Of a DNA stretch of 64,000 nucleotides, positions 51,850 to 60,960 are shown piece by piece; within the stretch, counting starts at the first letter, position 1, and every line of letters begins with the position of its first letter. Both the position numbers and the translations under genes were made by a program. The DNA comes from Bacillus sp. OV322. Its GTDB lineage: Bacteria; Bacillota; Bacilli; Bacillales; DSM-1321. The notes beneath the pieces are model-generated. The model was not told the origin of the DNA. It was given only the letters and a program-made list of their open reading frames with translations, and ran no database searches. The DNA lies in assembly GCF_900112495.1 (NCBI RefSeq), contig NZ_FOMA01000008.1, forward strand, positions 1-64,000. Reading direction: 5' to 3'.

Positions 51850-52581
51850 TCTGCAAAGAGGAGAAGCGCTCTTTTATATCTGTTAAACGACTTTGTTGAT
51901 TTTTAATATAAGGTCCCTTTAATATTCACTTAGTCAACTAAAGCCCTCGTTAGTTTAAGTGAAAAACAGTAACGTTGCCTCGTTAGTCAAAAACATACTC
52001 GATCTCTAGAAACTAAATATTTGCCTTAACTAACTTAAATTCATTGTCAAAATCGGCATGTATTCTATACCCTCCAAATAAACCACCATCCTTATATTCA
52101 CTCTCCTTTTTAATACAATAAATTTAAACTCCTAATTACACTATCCTGCCCCTTTTATAGTAAAAGAGAAGCTACCTCATTTGACAACTGATTTAATATA
52201 TAAGCAGCCGTTAGTTGACCGTAAGCTTTTCCATTTAAACAATCTCAACTAATCCAGGGGTGTTTGTTGTACAAACATTCGGAATAAATGCGGCTTTAGT
52301 AAAGATCCGTTTGAGATAACATAAAGTAAAAATATTACTTTTTTAATGGAATTTGTTACCACTACAATGGTAATATAACTATTGGCCCGTTTTTATTGGA
52401 TAAGGGCACATTGACTGAAAGAGATAGTTTCTTGATTAATAATGAAGTTAAAGAGACTATGGGGATAAATGGTCTCTTTTATTATTGATAATTTACTGAG
52501 ATCAGATTTAACAAAATGGTTCTTACAAGATGATTTAAGTATAAATAGAGAAAATATAAAGTTATAAAGAAGGATAACACC
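51850..52581. other. 732-base AT-rich gap without a gene
   Basis: No open frame with a ribosome site was found. Visible features are TGTTTGTTGTACAAACA (52262-52278), a 6-bp inverted repeat around TTGTA, and a terminator-like AAAGAGAC/GTCTCTTT hairpin followed by TATTATT (52449-52484). The stretch looks like decayed DNA. Confidence 0.5.
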
Positions 52582-53537
52582 ATGATATTTTGTTACGGAT
52601 TCATCATTGCAAGTCTTTTATGGACAATACTATTCTTTTTTCATAAAACCATGAAAAGAAAGAAAACAGAGCTTAGTTTCACTCATGAGAGCTTTGTGCA
52701 CATTGTTGAAAATACGAACGATTTTATTTACTATGCCCAAGTTTACCCGGAAGTTAAGTTCAAGTATCTTAGTCCCTCTGCAGAAAACTTTTTTGGCAAA
52801 GGTTCAATCGCTGGAGCATTAGTTAGTGCGGATGTGGCCTTTATGGATATTCATCCTGATGATTATCATATTTTAATTAAAAAGATAAAAGGTGAATTAG
52901 ATTATAGCAGTGGTATTATTCAACGATGGAAAGATAGTGAAGGAAGGTACCGCTGGTTTGAAGAATATGCTACACCCATTTTTGAAAATGGGAAACTGGC
53001 GGCTCTTCAAGGAGTATGCGAAATATTGATGATAAAATGGAATTACAGGCGGAACTTGAATATAGAATGAATCATGATGCCTTAACAGATTTATTCAATC
53101 GGGGCTTTTTCGAAACTCAAATGAGAAAATATGATGAGGAAATCAATTCTCCTGCAGGTCTTATAATATGTGATTTAAACGAATTGAAAACCGTTAATGA
53201 TTTATATGGACATAAAGAAGGGGATCTTTTAATAAGGACATCAGCTGATATATTAAAAGAATTTTCCAAGAGTGAGCGGATTATTGCTGCAAGGATTGGC
53301 GGAGATGAATTTGCCTTGCTAATAGCAGACAAGTCCCTGGAAGAGGTCGAAAGCTTGGCAGAGTCGTTACATAAGAGATTTAATACCTGCTATATTGAAT
53401 CGATAGCCAGAAATGTTAAGATGGCTATTGGTTATGCATACAGTACTGTTTCATTTAATAAAATGGACTCTCTTTTTATAGAGGCCGACAAGTTTATGTA
53501 CCAAGATAAAAACCAGAAAAAGATTCTAGGCGGCTGA
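52582..53537 (+). pseudogene. PAS-GGDEF diguanylate cyclase gene, frameshifted
   Basis: Frame one (52582-53070) encodes an N-terminal membrane helix (about 3-22) and a PAS domain (FVHIVENTNDFIYYAQVYPEVKFKYLSPSAENFFG-type). Frame two (53016-53537) encodes the GGDEF domain with HDALTDLFNR, DLNELKTVND and the active-site IGGDEFALL. The PAS product would normally run on as GV-x-RNIDDKMELQAEL, so one lost base near 53013-53016 explains the break; restoring it gives about 318 aa. No slippery heptamer is apparent. No inhibitory RxxD site precedes GGDEF. A sequencing error is also possible. Confidence 0.8.
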
Positions 53538-53562
53538 AGAGAGTTTACATACTATTGAAAAT

Positions 53563-53730
53563 CTAAAGTTTATCTGCTTCAGGTCTGGAGTGGATAATTG
53601 AAATATTCTGCACGGCCAGCTTACCCTCTATGTTTTCAACGACTTTTTGTTGAGTCTCCCATCTTTTGTTAGAGATGGAAATTCCCCCTGAAGCATGCCA
53701 GTAGATACAAATCCAAGAAATATTAATCAT
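53563..53730 (-). pseudogene. Short open frame, possible gene remnant
   Basis: A product of 55 aa ending NISIIHSRPEADKL. The reading WETQQKVVENIEGKLAVQN looks protein-like rather than random, but there is no ribosome site before the ATG (T-rich instead). It may be the C-terminal remnant of a lost gene or a chance frame. I do not recognise it. Confidence 0.25.
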
Positions 53731-53738
53731 AAAAAATA

Positions 53739-53782
53739 AAATAGAGTGGAATTCCTGATAATCCGGGATTCCGCTCTATTGC
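53739..53782. terminator. Inverted repeat downstream of the GGDEF gene
   Basis: AATAGAGTGGAATTCC and GGGATTCCGCTCTATT form a long stem with few mismatches. Its T and A tracts are weak on both sides. It could end the plus-strand GGDEF message. Confidence 0.55.
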
Positions 53783-53933
53783 TATCCAAGAATTTGAACC
53801 TTCGCTGCCATTCCTTTTTCATTATCGTTATTTAACGTGCAGTAATCCAGGAAGAATTAATTGAGCAAGGAATATTATGCAGTTGGCATCTTTTAATAAA
53901 AAAACAAATTTGAAATTCAGTCAAAAATAGATG

Positions 53934-53962
53934 TTGACAGACTAATTAGAATATTATATAAA
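53934..53962 (+). promoter_or_regulatory. Sigma-A promoter of the MFS/isomerase operon
   Basis: A perfect TTGACA (53934-53939), a 17-base spacer and TATAAA (53957-53962). It precedes a leader of about 145 bases that contains a strong terminator. Confidence 0.8.
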
Positions 53963-54011
53963 TAATTTATAAATAGTATTAATTTGTGTAACCATATGGC
54001 CGGAGATGAAG

Positions 54012-54070
54012 AGAAGCCATAGTCAGAAAAACATGGATTTCATGTTTCTTTTGACTATGGCTTCTTTTTT
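54012..54070 (+). terminator. Leader terminator (attenuator) before the MFS gene
   Basis: AGAAGCCATAGTCA (54012-54025) pairs perfectly with TGACTATGGCTTCT (54052-54065), with further inner pairing (AAACATG/CATGTTT), followed by TTTTT. It lies after the promoter and before the start codon, so it must be read through for expression. This is the layout of antiterminator-controlled operons. A CCATATGG palindrome is just upstream (53993-54000). Confidence 0.8.
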
Positions 54071-54115
54071 CTACTCATGGTTTATGAGAAAAACATGAGA
54101 GAGGGGAGAAATTTT

Positions 54116-55468
54116 ATGAGTTTTGAGCAATTCGATTCGCCAAAATTAAAGCGCTTCCAAAGGAAGGTTACGCTGCTGTCAGCAGCAGGAACATTCCTGG
54201 ATGGTTTTGATCTCACGGTCATTGCTGTTGCCATGCCGTTAATTTTAAGTCAGTGGGGGTTTGGACCCGGCGTGCAAGCCATGATTACCTCTTCAGCTGT
54301 TATTGGCTCATTAATCGGGGCGTTATGGCTTGGAAACTTGACCGATAAGTTTGGTCGGAAAGCGATGTATGTGGTTGACTTATTAGCATTTGTTGTATTT
54401 GCAGCATTAACTGCCTTTGCGCAAGCTCCTTGGCAGCTGATTTTATTTCGGTTCTTATTAGGGATTGGGATCGGGGCGGATTATCCGATTTCGGCCACTC
54501 TTGTGTCGGAGTTCAGTCCTACTAAAGAGCGAGGAAAATACAGCACCTCTTTAGGAGCCATGTGGTTTGTCGGGGCCGTTTTTGCTTATATTGTTGGAAT
54601 CCTGTTATTGCCGCTTGGAGATAATGCATGGAGATATATGCTTTTAGTCGGGGCTGTATTTGCTCTAATCGTTTTCTTCTTCAGAGTTACACTGCCGGAA
54701 TCCCCTAGATGGTTAGCGTCAAGAGGCCGTGAAAAAGAAGCGGAAGAAATTATGCTGAAGATTACCGGCGAAAAGGTGGTCATTCCACCAAGTACCAAGC
54801 CAAAACAAAAATTAGCGGTTGTCTTCTCTAAGACATTTTTCCGCCGCACCTTCTTTGTTTGTGGATTTTGGTTTTGTTATGCGGTAGCCTATTATGGCAT
54901 CTCCATGTATACGCCGTCAATCTTAAAACCGTTTACCAATGGTTCGCAATTATTAGTATATCTGGGTTCAGGAACGGTTAGTGTATTAGGCCTTTTAGGG
55001 TCCATTATAGGATTAAATCTTGTTGAAAGAATTGGAAGAAGGCCGCTCATTATCACTTCATTTACAGGGTTGTCAATTGCTTTAATCATTTTAGCTCTCA
55101 ATCCGGCTCCAAGTCTGCAATTCTTAGTTATTCTTTTTAGCTTGGCAGTTTTATTCGCAAATATGGGCGGGGGAATCCTGAACTTTGTTTATCCTACTGA
55201 ATTATTTCCGACCGAAATCCGTGCAAGTGCTTCCGGGCTGGCTACAGGCATCAGCCGGATTGGTTCCATCATGGGAATACTAGTATTTCCAAATTTAGTT
55301 GCCTCCTGGGGAAATAGCAAGGCGCTATGGTTCTTTGCCGTTATTAGTTTACTAGGGCTCATCATTTCTGCTATTCTGGCACCGGAAACAAAAGGTAAAA
55401 ATCTAGAGGAACTAAACGCAGATATACCAGTTAATGCTAACAATAACGAAAACACAGTGGGAGTGTAA
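54116..55468 (+). CDS. MFS transporter, sugar/organic-acid porter type
   Basis: A protein of 450 aa with about twelve membrane helices. LDGFDLTVIAVAMPLI (helix 1), GNLTDKFGRKAMYV (loop 2-3 signature), PESPRWLASRGREKEA (end of the first half) and ERIGRRPLI (loop 8-9) are the sugar-porter/metabolite-proton symporter signatures. ATG at 54116 has AGGGGAG upstream; the extension to 54077 abuts the terminator. It is co-transcribed with the isomerase 2 bases downstream. The substrate is probably a sugar, polyol or carboxylate. Confidence 0.92.
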   Translation: MSFEQFDSPKLKRFQRKVTLLSAAGTFLDGFDLTVIAVAMPLILSQWGFGPGVQAMITSSAVIGSLIGALWLGNLTDKFGRKAMYVVDLLAFVVFAALTAFAQAPWQLILFRFLLGIGIGADYPISATLVSEFSPTKERGKYSTSLGAMWFVGAVFAYIVGILLLPLGDNAWRYMLLVGAVFALIVFFFRVTLPESPRWLASRGREKEAEEIMLKITGEKVVIPPSTKPKQKLAVVFSKTFFRRTFFVCGFWFCYAVAYYGISMYTPSILKPFTNGSQLLVYLGSGTVSVLGLLGSIIGLNLVERIGRRPLIITSFTGLSIALIILALNPAPSLQFLVILFSLAVLFANMGGGILNFVYPTELFPTEIRASASGLATGISRIGSIMGILVFPNLVASWGNSKALWFFAVISLLGLIISAILAPETKGKNLEELNADIPVNANNNENTVGV

Positions 55469-55470
55469 TC

Positions 55471-56244
55471 ATGGAAACATGGCTTAGTCTTTGGTCTATT
55501 GGACAGTTGGGTACTATTGACGAATTTAAGGAGATTAAAATTGGGGGATTTGACGGGGTTGAAATCTGGGCTGAACAACTGAGAGCAAAGGAATACTTGG
55601 AGTATGCCCATCAATCCAATTTAAAAGTAGGAGTTCATTTGCCATTTCACGATTTGAATTTGGCAACTCCTGATCATGCAGTATCAGAAAGAACCATTCA
55701 AGTGTTAACTGAATGGATTGAAACGGTGACGAAATATGGAGCTAAGCATGCGACTTTTCATGGCGGCTATGCTTGGTCATCTGAAGAACGGGATGAATCC
55801 GTAGTGAGAGTAAATGAGAGAATTTTAAGGCTAAAAAAAGCAGCGGATGAGAATGGTATTGAATTGCTGCTGGAAAATCTGATTCCGGACAGATTAAACT
55901 ATTGTCATCACATTGCCTCGAATATGGATGAATGGATTCAATTGGTGAATTCTGCTAATATCAAAGCTTGCCTGGATATTGGTCATTTGGCTGTAATGGG
56001 AACCAGTTTGGAAGAAGCCATTAATAGACTGGGTGATTCATTAGGAGCCGTGCATTTATCTGATAATGACGCGAAATCTGACCTCCACCTGCTTCCAGGA
56101 GAGGGGAATAATTTATCAAGCGGACTATTCGAATATTTACGAAATCAGAACTTCAATGGACCTGTGGTTTATGAAATTAATCCTTATAAATATTCCTTAA
56201 AAGATATTATCGCCCATCTTTCAAAGGTAAAGGAAAAAGCTTAA
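55471..56244 (+). CDS. Sugar phosphate isomerase/epimerase-like TIM barrel
   Basis: A protein of 257 aa of the xylose-isomerase-like/AP-endonuclease-2 superfamily. Metal ligands are expected in GVEIWAE, HATFHGGY, LLENLIP (Glu), CLDIGHLAV (Asp-His) and VVYEINP (Glu). Such proteins act on inositol- or sugar-derived substrates. It follows the MFS gene by 2 bases, so the pair looks like uptake plus first catabolic step. It is followed by a terminator. Confidence 0.88.
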   Translation: METWLSLWSIGQLGTIDEFKEIKIGGFDGVEIWAEQLRAKEYLEYAHQSNLKVGVHLPFHDLNLATPDHAVSERTIQVLTEWIETVTKYGAKHATFHGGYAWSSEERDESVVRVNERILRLKKAADENGIELLLENLIPDRLNYCHHIASNMDEWIQLVNSANIKACLDIGHLAVMGTSLEEAINRLGDSLGAVHLSDNDAKSDLHLLPGEGNNLSSGLFEYLRNQNFNGPVVYEINPYKYSLKDIIAHLSKVKEKA

Positions 56245-56296
56245 TTGAATAGCACTTTTAAAAACAAAATACAAACGGGTAGAGAATGAGAGAACA

Positions 56297-56347
56297 CCCC
56301 AGCTAGTAAGTACCTTATTAAAGGTTCTTTAGCTGGGGGTTTTTTTA
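56297..56347 (+). terminator. Terminator after the isomerase gene
   Basis: CCCCAGCTA (56297-56305) pairs with TAGCTGGGG (56330-56338), with an inner ACCTT/AAGGT stem, followed by a T run. Confidence 0.92.
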
Positions 56348-56385
56348 TTCATAACATGTATGAAGCACATTTTGGAGGTATCTAG

Positions 56386-57186
56386 ATGGTTAAAGGTTTT
56401 ATTTTCGATTTAGACGGAACGATTTATTTGGATAATCAAATTATTGACGGAGCGGTAGAAGCGATTGATTATTTACGTAAAGAAGGCCATAAGGTTGTTT
56501 TTTTTACAAATAAATCAATATCGACCCGTGAAGAGTATGTTAAGAAGTTAAACAAACTTGGCATCAGTACAATTCTGGATGAGGTCATAAACTCCAACTA
56601 TATTACAGCAAACTATTTAAAACAGAATATGATAAGTACAGATTCCGTTTATGTCATTGGAGAAGCAGCATTGTTTGAAGAACTGAAGCGGGAAAATATT
56701 AGGATGACCGAAGATCCAAAGCTGGCCACCTATGTGGTTTTTGGGTGGGACCGGCAATTTACCTATGAAAAGTTAAATAACGCTTATAAGGCTTGGGCAA
56801 GAAATAAAGCTATTATTCTTGCAACAAATCCAGACCGTACATGTCCTACTGCAGACGGTCAGGTTCCTGATTGCGCCGCTATGATTGGAGCGTTCGAAGG
56901 GTCGACTGGCCGGCCAATTGATTATATTATGGGAAAGCCATCAAAGCTGGCCGCTGATTTTGTTGTAAATGAAGTATTACAATTACAACCGGAACAATGC
57001 TTTATAGTGGGTGATCGTTTGGAGACGGATATACGAATGGGGTATGAAAATAAATTGCAAACCGTGTTGGTATTAACGGGGATTACCACCATTGACATGG
57101 TGAAGGATTCGTCCTCTAAGCCTGATTTTATACTGGAGAGCATTAAGGATATCACTGCAATAAAGGAAATTGCTGAAGCGCTTTAG
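56386..57186 (+). CDS. HAD-IIA phosphatase (NagD/AraL/PGP-like)
   Basis: A protein of 266 aa. Motif I FDLDGTIY has Asp8 and Asp10, motif II FFTNKS, and motif IV VGDRLETDIRMG. The C2A cap (about 80-190) contains ATNPDRTCPTADG. HAD-IIA enzymes hydrolyse sugar phosphates, and some act on glycerol-3-phosphate or phosphoglycolate. TTGGAGGTATCTAG precedes the ATG. It is in its own unit with the MgtC gene, between the sugar-porter operon and a GlpP-family gene. Confidence 0.92.
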   Translation: MVKGFIFDLDGTIYLDNQIIDGAVEAIDYLRKEGHKVVFFTNKSISTREEYVKKLNKLGISTILDEVINSNYITANYLKQNMISTDSVYVIGEAALFEELKRENIRMTEDPKLATYVVFGWDRQFTYEKLNNAYKAWARNKAIILATNPDRTCPTADGQVPDCAAMIGAFEGSTGRPIDYIMGKPSKLAADFVVNEVLQLQPEQCFIVGDRLETDIRMGYENKLQTVLVLTGITTIDMVKDSSSKPDFILESIKDITAIKEIAEAL

Positions 57187-57221
57187 TCCTCATTCTAGGC
57201 ACAGAAAAGGAGAGGATGAAA

Positions 57222-57923
57222 ATGATTGATATCATGAAAACCTTTGATATGGAAATGCTGGTGAAACTCACGGTATCTGCTGTCTTAGGCTTGGCTATCG
57301 GGTTGGAACGTGAATTAAAGAGGAAACCCTTGGGGTTAAAAACAAGCTTGGTGATATCGATTGTCAGCTGCTTGTTAACCATTGTTTCCATACAATCTTC
57401 CTATCTTTTTCCGGCTTCTGACTTTGTTAAAATCCAAATGGATCCGTTAAGATTGGCAGCGCAAATCGTGTCCGGTATTGGTTTTTTAGGAGCAGGTGTT
57501 ATCCTTAGGAAAGAGGATGATACGATATCAGGCTTAACGACTGCCGCCATGGTTTGGGGCGCTGCCGGTATTGGAATAGCCACGGGAGCAGGGTTTTATA
57601 TAGAAGCCATGGCAGGGGTCGTCTTATTAATCATTAGTGTAGAACTGATTCCTAGTCTTATTAAGATGATCGGCTTAAGAAAGCTCCACGCAAAGGAACT
57701 TTCTCTAAAACTTATTTTAAAGAATAGAAGGGATATTCCGGAAGTAATAAACGAATTAAAGGAGTATCAAATGAAAATTGACCATTTTCATATAAAGGAA
57801 TTGGCGGATTCCACTTATCTGCTCCATTTAAAAGTAAGGGTAAACTACCGTGAAGATATTTATGACTTCTATAATAACATCGCGAAAATAGACGAGGTTT
57901 ATCGGCCGGAGATTAGTGGCTAG
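57222..57923 (+). CDS. MgtC/SapB-family membrane protein
   Basis: A protein of 233 aa. The N-terminal membrane domain, with four or five helices, contains the family motifs GLAIGLERELKRKPLGLKTS (about 21-40) and GIGFLGAGVILRKEDDTISGLTTAA. The C-terminal soluble part (about 150-233) is ACT-like. The family includes MgtC of pathogens (Mg stress, ATP synthase control) and B. subtilis SapB, which sits in the same general region of that chromosome. ATG at 57222 has AGGAGAGG upstream. Confidence 0.9.
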   Translation: MIDIMKTFDMEMLVKLTVSAVLGLAIGLERELKRKPLGLKTSLVISIVSCLLTIVSIQSSYLFPASDFVKIQMDPLRLAAQIVSGIGFLGAGVILRKEDDTISGLTTAAMVWGAAGIGIATGAGFYIEAMAGVVLLIISVELIPSLIKMIGLRKLHAKELSLKLILKNRRDIPEVINELKEYQMKIDHFHIKELADSTYLLHLKVRVNYREDIYDFYNNIAKIDEVYRPEISG

Positions 57924-57982
57924 GGTAGTGAATCTTTTGTAAAGGAAATTTGATTTGCCTGCTTCTGGATCTAACTTAGCAG

Positions 57983-58018
57983 AAAGGGGAATGGCTATTT
58001 GCCGTTCCCCTTTTTCTC
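57983..58018. terminator. Convergent terminator
   Basis: AAAGGGGAATGGC (57983-57995) pairs with GCCGTTCCCCTTT (58001-58013), followed by TTC. It lies between the MgtC gene and the converging lamin-tail gene. Confidence 0.9.
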
Positions 58019-58021
58019 CAT

Positions 58022-59977
58022 TCATTTTAAATTTGTCTTTCTCTCTTCCTTTTCTACATCATGATCATCCTTCATTAATGTCTTCATATCAATTTTTAGC
58101 ATCCGGTCCGTGGGGTATCTGCCGGTATAACGGTACTTGTTGGCCCCAGATTCAAAGGAGACATAGAGGTCGCTTTTTACTAATACGGCTCCTTCTTTCA
58201 TTGGAATGGCCACAATACTTTGAACCGGTTTTGCTGTTTGGCCATCTAAAAACCAGAGCGGCACCTGTTTTTCGCCTATCTTTACATATTGATGCGGCTC
58301 CTCTTTTAGCGGATCATTATAACGGTATAAAACACTGTCATTTGCCCGGCCATAGGAGGTTACTAACGAAATTCCTTTCTTTTGAACAATTGCTCCCTGT
58401 ACTTTTCCTGTGGTCGATAAGACATAATCAGGAGTGGCGGGCTGCTCGTAATTTTTGTTCCATTGCTCGCTTGAAAGCATATCCGTGCTGTTTTTAATTT
58501 TATATCCGACCATCCAGGCATATTGCATTTCACCGGTCCGATTAACCAAGTGATGGGATGGGTCTGTAGGATAACTGCTTGGTTCGTAGAATTCACCTAC
58601 CCAAAGGATGCCATAATCATCGTCATATACATCATAGGCTGCTTCGACTGGAACAGGAATCTGGTTCGTAAACTTTATTTCATCATTATTTTGTGCTGTG
58701 ACAATATCACTAATATTTAATGTAAAAAGATATTTTTCGGAAGAAACCCAAACATGGTCCTTGCTTACAGCAACACCGCCTGCGTGTCCTCTGTATGGTG
58801 TACCATCAGGATTGTACAACTCGATGGATTTAATTAATTTTTCGGTAGCTGCATTAATCACACATAAAGTTCCAGGCCTGCCGTCATCCAAATAATTGAT
58901 GGTAAATAACCAATCTTTTTTCTTATAATAACCGAGCCCCTGGGGTACCAGATCCTGTGCCAGCCCTGGGATTACCGGGCCGTCGCTGCTAATATTCCAA
59001 AGTGCCTGATAGTTTGGATTTTTATTGTTTGCGGACCTTTCAACCTGTCTAATGAGTTGATGTCCTGGTCTTACCGTGTAAATCGCTGATTTTGCCGATT
59101 CATTTCCCGAGGTATCAACAGCTGTCATTTGAAGGTGATAATCCAAATTCCCCGTAAGCAGGGAAAGGGTGAACTCTTGCTTGGAAGCGGGCACGGAGTA
59201 CTCTATTGCGCCATCTTTATAAATATTATATCGGTAGAGGTCGGACTCTGGATTTTGATCCCAAGTTAATGAAACTTCACCGTTACCGGCAGCCGCTTTA
59301 ATATTAGCAGGAATTTGCGGTGCGACCTCATCTAGCTTTGGCCTAGGAGGTGCCTGATTCGGATGGATCCAGCCTGGTGTCGGTGTTTGATTGCCGGAAA
59401 GAATTTGCATCGAGTGGCTTCTATCTTGCGGAAATCCAAAGGTGATGGATTTATTGGCGATGACGTTATCCCCTTTATAAGTGGCTTTAACAACTTCCTG
59501 GCCATTTGGTTCGATAAGGGATACTGTCTGCTGGCTGCTATTCACCAAACCGCCGATATTTTCTAACCGTTGTATACGATTTTCATTTACATATTTGCTA
59601 TTGTAGGATGAAAAATAAAAGTGGTTAAGCCCTTCCAATGTGAGAGACTGAATTTCTTGCCTCCTTGTCCAAAAAAGCATCGTATCCCATGGGGCAATTT
59701 TTGCAGGCTGCTGAATAACTTCATTCCAGCCGCCGGATTTAAGGTGATACCCTTGTAAGTCTACCTCCTTGTCGCTATTATTATAGATTTCTACATACTC
59801 ATAGGCATCATAACCAGAATAGTTATCTGTATCTGGAACAACCTCAGTGATCAGCAGCTTAGGAACCACATTTTCAGTTGCCTTTGATTTGGCAGTATCG
59901 AACACCAAGATGTTTCCTAGTGACAAAACAAGTGCAACAAGATATACTCCCCATTTGTGTGGCTTACTACTCGTCAT
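58022..59977 (-). CDS. Large secreted lamin-tail/fibronectin-III protein
   Basis: A protein of 651 aa. A signal peptide (hydrophobic 9-27) precedes a lamin-tail domain (about 38-150: LLITEVVPDT, YEYVEIYNNSDKEVDLQGYHL, SGGWNEVIQQPAKIAPWDTM). A proline-rich linker and an Fn3 domain follow (about 222-303: PANIKAAAGNGEVSLTWDQN). A C-terminal region of about 340 residues has propeller-like repeats (LCVINAATEKLIKSIEL, GHAGGVAVSKDHVWVSS). No nuclease or hydrolase motif is seen. GGAGTGGGGAACG precedes the ATG. It is probably cell-wall or extracellular; function unknown. Confidence 0.85.
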   Translation of the reverse strand: MTSSKPHKWGVYLVALVLSLGNILVFDTAKSKATENVVPKLLITEVVPDTDNYSGYDAYEYVEIYNNSDKEVDLQGYHLKSGGWNEVIQQPAKIAPWDTMLFWTRRQEIQSLTLEGLNHFYFSSYNSKYVNENRIQRLENIGGLVNSSQQTVSLIEPNGQEVVKATYKGDNVIANKSITFGFPQDRSHSMQILSGNQTPTPGWIHPNQAPPRPKLDEVAPQIPANIKAAAGNGEVSLTWDQNPESDLYRYNIYKDGAIEYSVPASKQEFTLSLLTGNLDYHLQMTAVDTSGNESAKSAIYTVRPGHQLIRQVERSANNKNPNYQALWNISSDGPVIPGLAQDLVPQGLGYYKKKDWLFTINYLDDGRPGTLCVINAATEKLIKSIELYNPDGTPYRGHAGGVAVSKDHVWVSSEKYLFTLNISDIVTAQNNDEIKFTNQIPVPVEAAYDVYDDDYGILWVGEFYEPSSYPTDPSHHLVNRTGEMQYAWMVGYKIKNSTDMLSSEQWNKNYEQPATPDYVLSTTGKVQGAIVQKKGISLVTSYGRANDSVLYRYNDPLKEEPHQYVKIGEKQVPLWFLDGQTAKPVQSIVAIPMKEGAVLVKSDLYVSFESGANKYRYTGRYPTDRMLKIDMKTLMKDDHDVEKEERKTNLK

Positions 59978-60083
59978 TCGTTCCCCACTCCTTCATTTTT
60001 GGTGATCTTCAAAACAATCAGACTTTCCCAACGCAATTTTCCTGCAATAGAATCCTAGGCTTATACAAGGAAATAAAATAAAA

Positions 60084-60142
60084 AACCCTGTGACCTTCAA
60101 ATATACTACAAAACTTGTAGTATATTTGAAGGTCACAGGGTT
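60084..60142 (-). terminator. 28-bp perfect hairpin, terminator of the GlpP-like gene
   Basis: Positions 60084-60111 and 60115-60142 are exact inverted repeats of 28 bp with a 3-base loop. On the minus strand it is followed by TTTTTTATTTTATTT, so it is the terminator of the gene at 60233-60796. The stem is about twice the normal length for such a signal. Confidence 0.9.
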
Positions 60143-60232
60143 CTCCGTATCTCTACCCAAGGACCTACAATAGAAAAGTACCTAAATATCTGATTATTCA
60201 AATAATAACATAAGGTAAATGAAATGGCAATA

Positions 60233-60796
60233 TTAAATATCAAAGTTCCAAAGGGAAGGATCCCCTGACGAAATAGCCAAGGCACCTGCTTCTAGCCCCT
60301 GCAGGATATCATCCTTGCTACTGATTAAGCCGCCGGCAATGATAGGAAGATTGATTTGTCCGGTAAGTTGATCAATTATATTTGGCATTAAACCGGGTAA
60401 GATCTCGATTGCATCCGGACTATAAGTCTTGCACATTTCAATCCCTTTTTGGATTGCAGATCGATCAATTAGGAAAATGCGCTGAATGGTCATCATTTTT
60501 TCTTCTTTTGCAAATTTAATGAGGGTGTTCTTCGTCGTAATGATCCCTGTTGGCTTCCAACTTTGGGCAATGTATTTAATTGCGCTTCTTGTGTTGGATA
60601 GGCCTTCGATAAAATCAATATGGATAAAAATATGCTTCTTTGCTTGTTTTAACCGGTCAAGATAATCCTTCATATTTAATAGATTTCCTGTTAATAGGAA
60701 AACAATGTTACAATTACTTGCTATAGCTTTTTCAATATCCGCTTCACTTTTTATGGATGCAATAACTTGTGACTGAACAAGATCGACAATATTCAA
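60233..60796 (-). CDS. GlpP-family antiterminator regulator
   Basis: A protein of 187 aa. A TIM-barrel-like RNA-binding antiterminator: FLLTGNLLNMKDYLDRLKQAKKHIFIHIDFIEGL, GIITTKNTLIKFAKE, RIFLIDRSAIQKG, DAIEILPGLMP and PIIAGGLISSKDDI match the GlpP family that, with glycerol-3-phosphate, lets polymerase pass leader terminators. The start is TTG at 60796 (or the TTG at 60802), with AAGGGG upstream. No glpF, glpK or glpD is in the window, so it is probably a paralogue with another target. Confidence 0.88.
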   Translation of the reverse strand: MNIVDLVQSQVIASIKSEADIEKAIASNCNIVFLLTGNLLNMKDYLDRLKQAKKHIFIHIDFIEGLSNTRSAIKYIAQSWKPTGIITTKNTLIKFAKEEKMMTIQRIFLIDRSAIQKGIEMCKTYSPDAIEILPGLMPNIIDQLTGQINLPIIAGGLISSKDDILQGLEAGALAISSGDPSLWNFDI

Positions 60797-60843
60797 ATGC
60801 AACAGCCCCTTGATTTTTACTGGAAAATTGAATAATAGTTCAC

Positions 60844-60849
60844 ATTATA
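60844..60849 (-). promoter_or_regulatory. -10 box of the GlpP-like gene
   Basis: On the minus strand a perfect TATAAT, about 48 bases before the start codon. The -35 region is T-rich and weak, as expected if expression is low or controlled. Confidence 0.5.
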
Positions 60850-60960
60850 ACTATTGAAAAAATAGTATATATTATTATTCTATATAAAGTATTTTTTTCC
60901 TTTAAATAAGATATTAATATCATGATGTACTCACCTTGGATTCATTATGTTATTTAACAG

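Noticed and set aside
52990..53070. Programmed frameshift in the PAS-GGDEF gene
   Set aside because: No slippery heptamer with a following structure is apparent at the frame change; a single-base loss is simpler.
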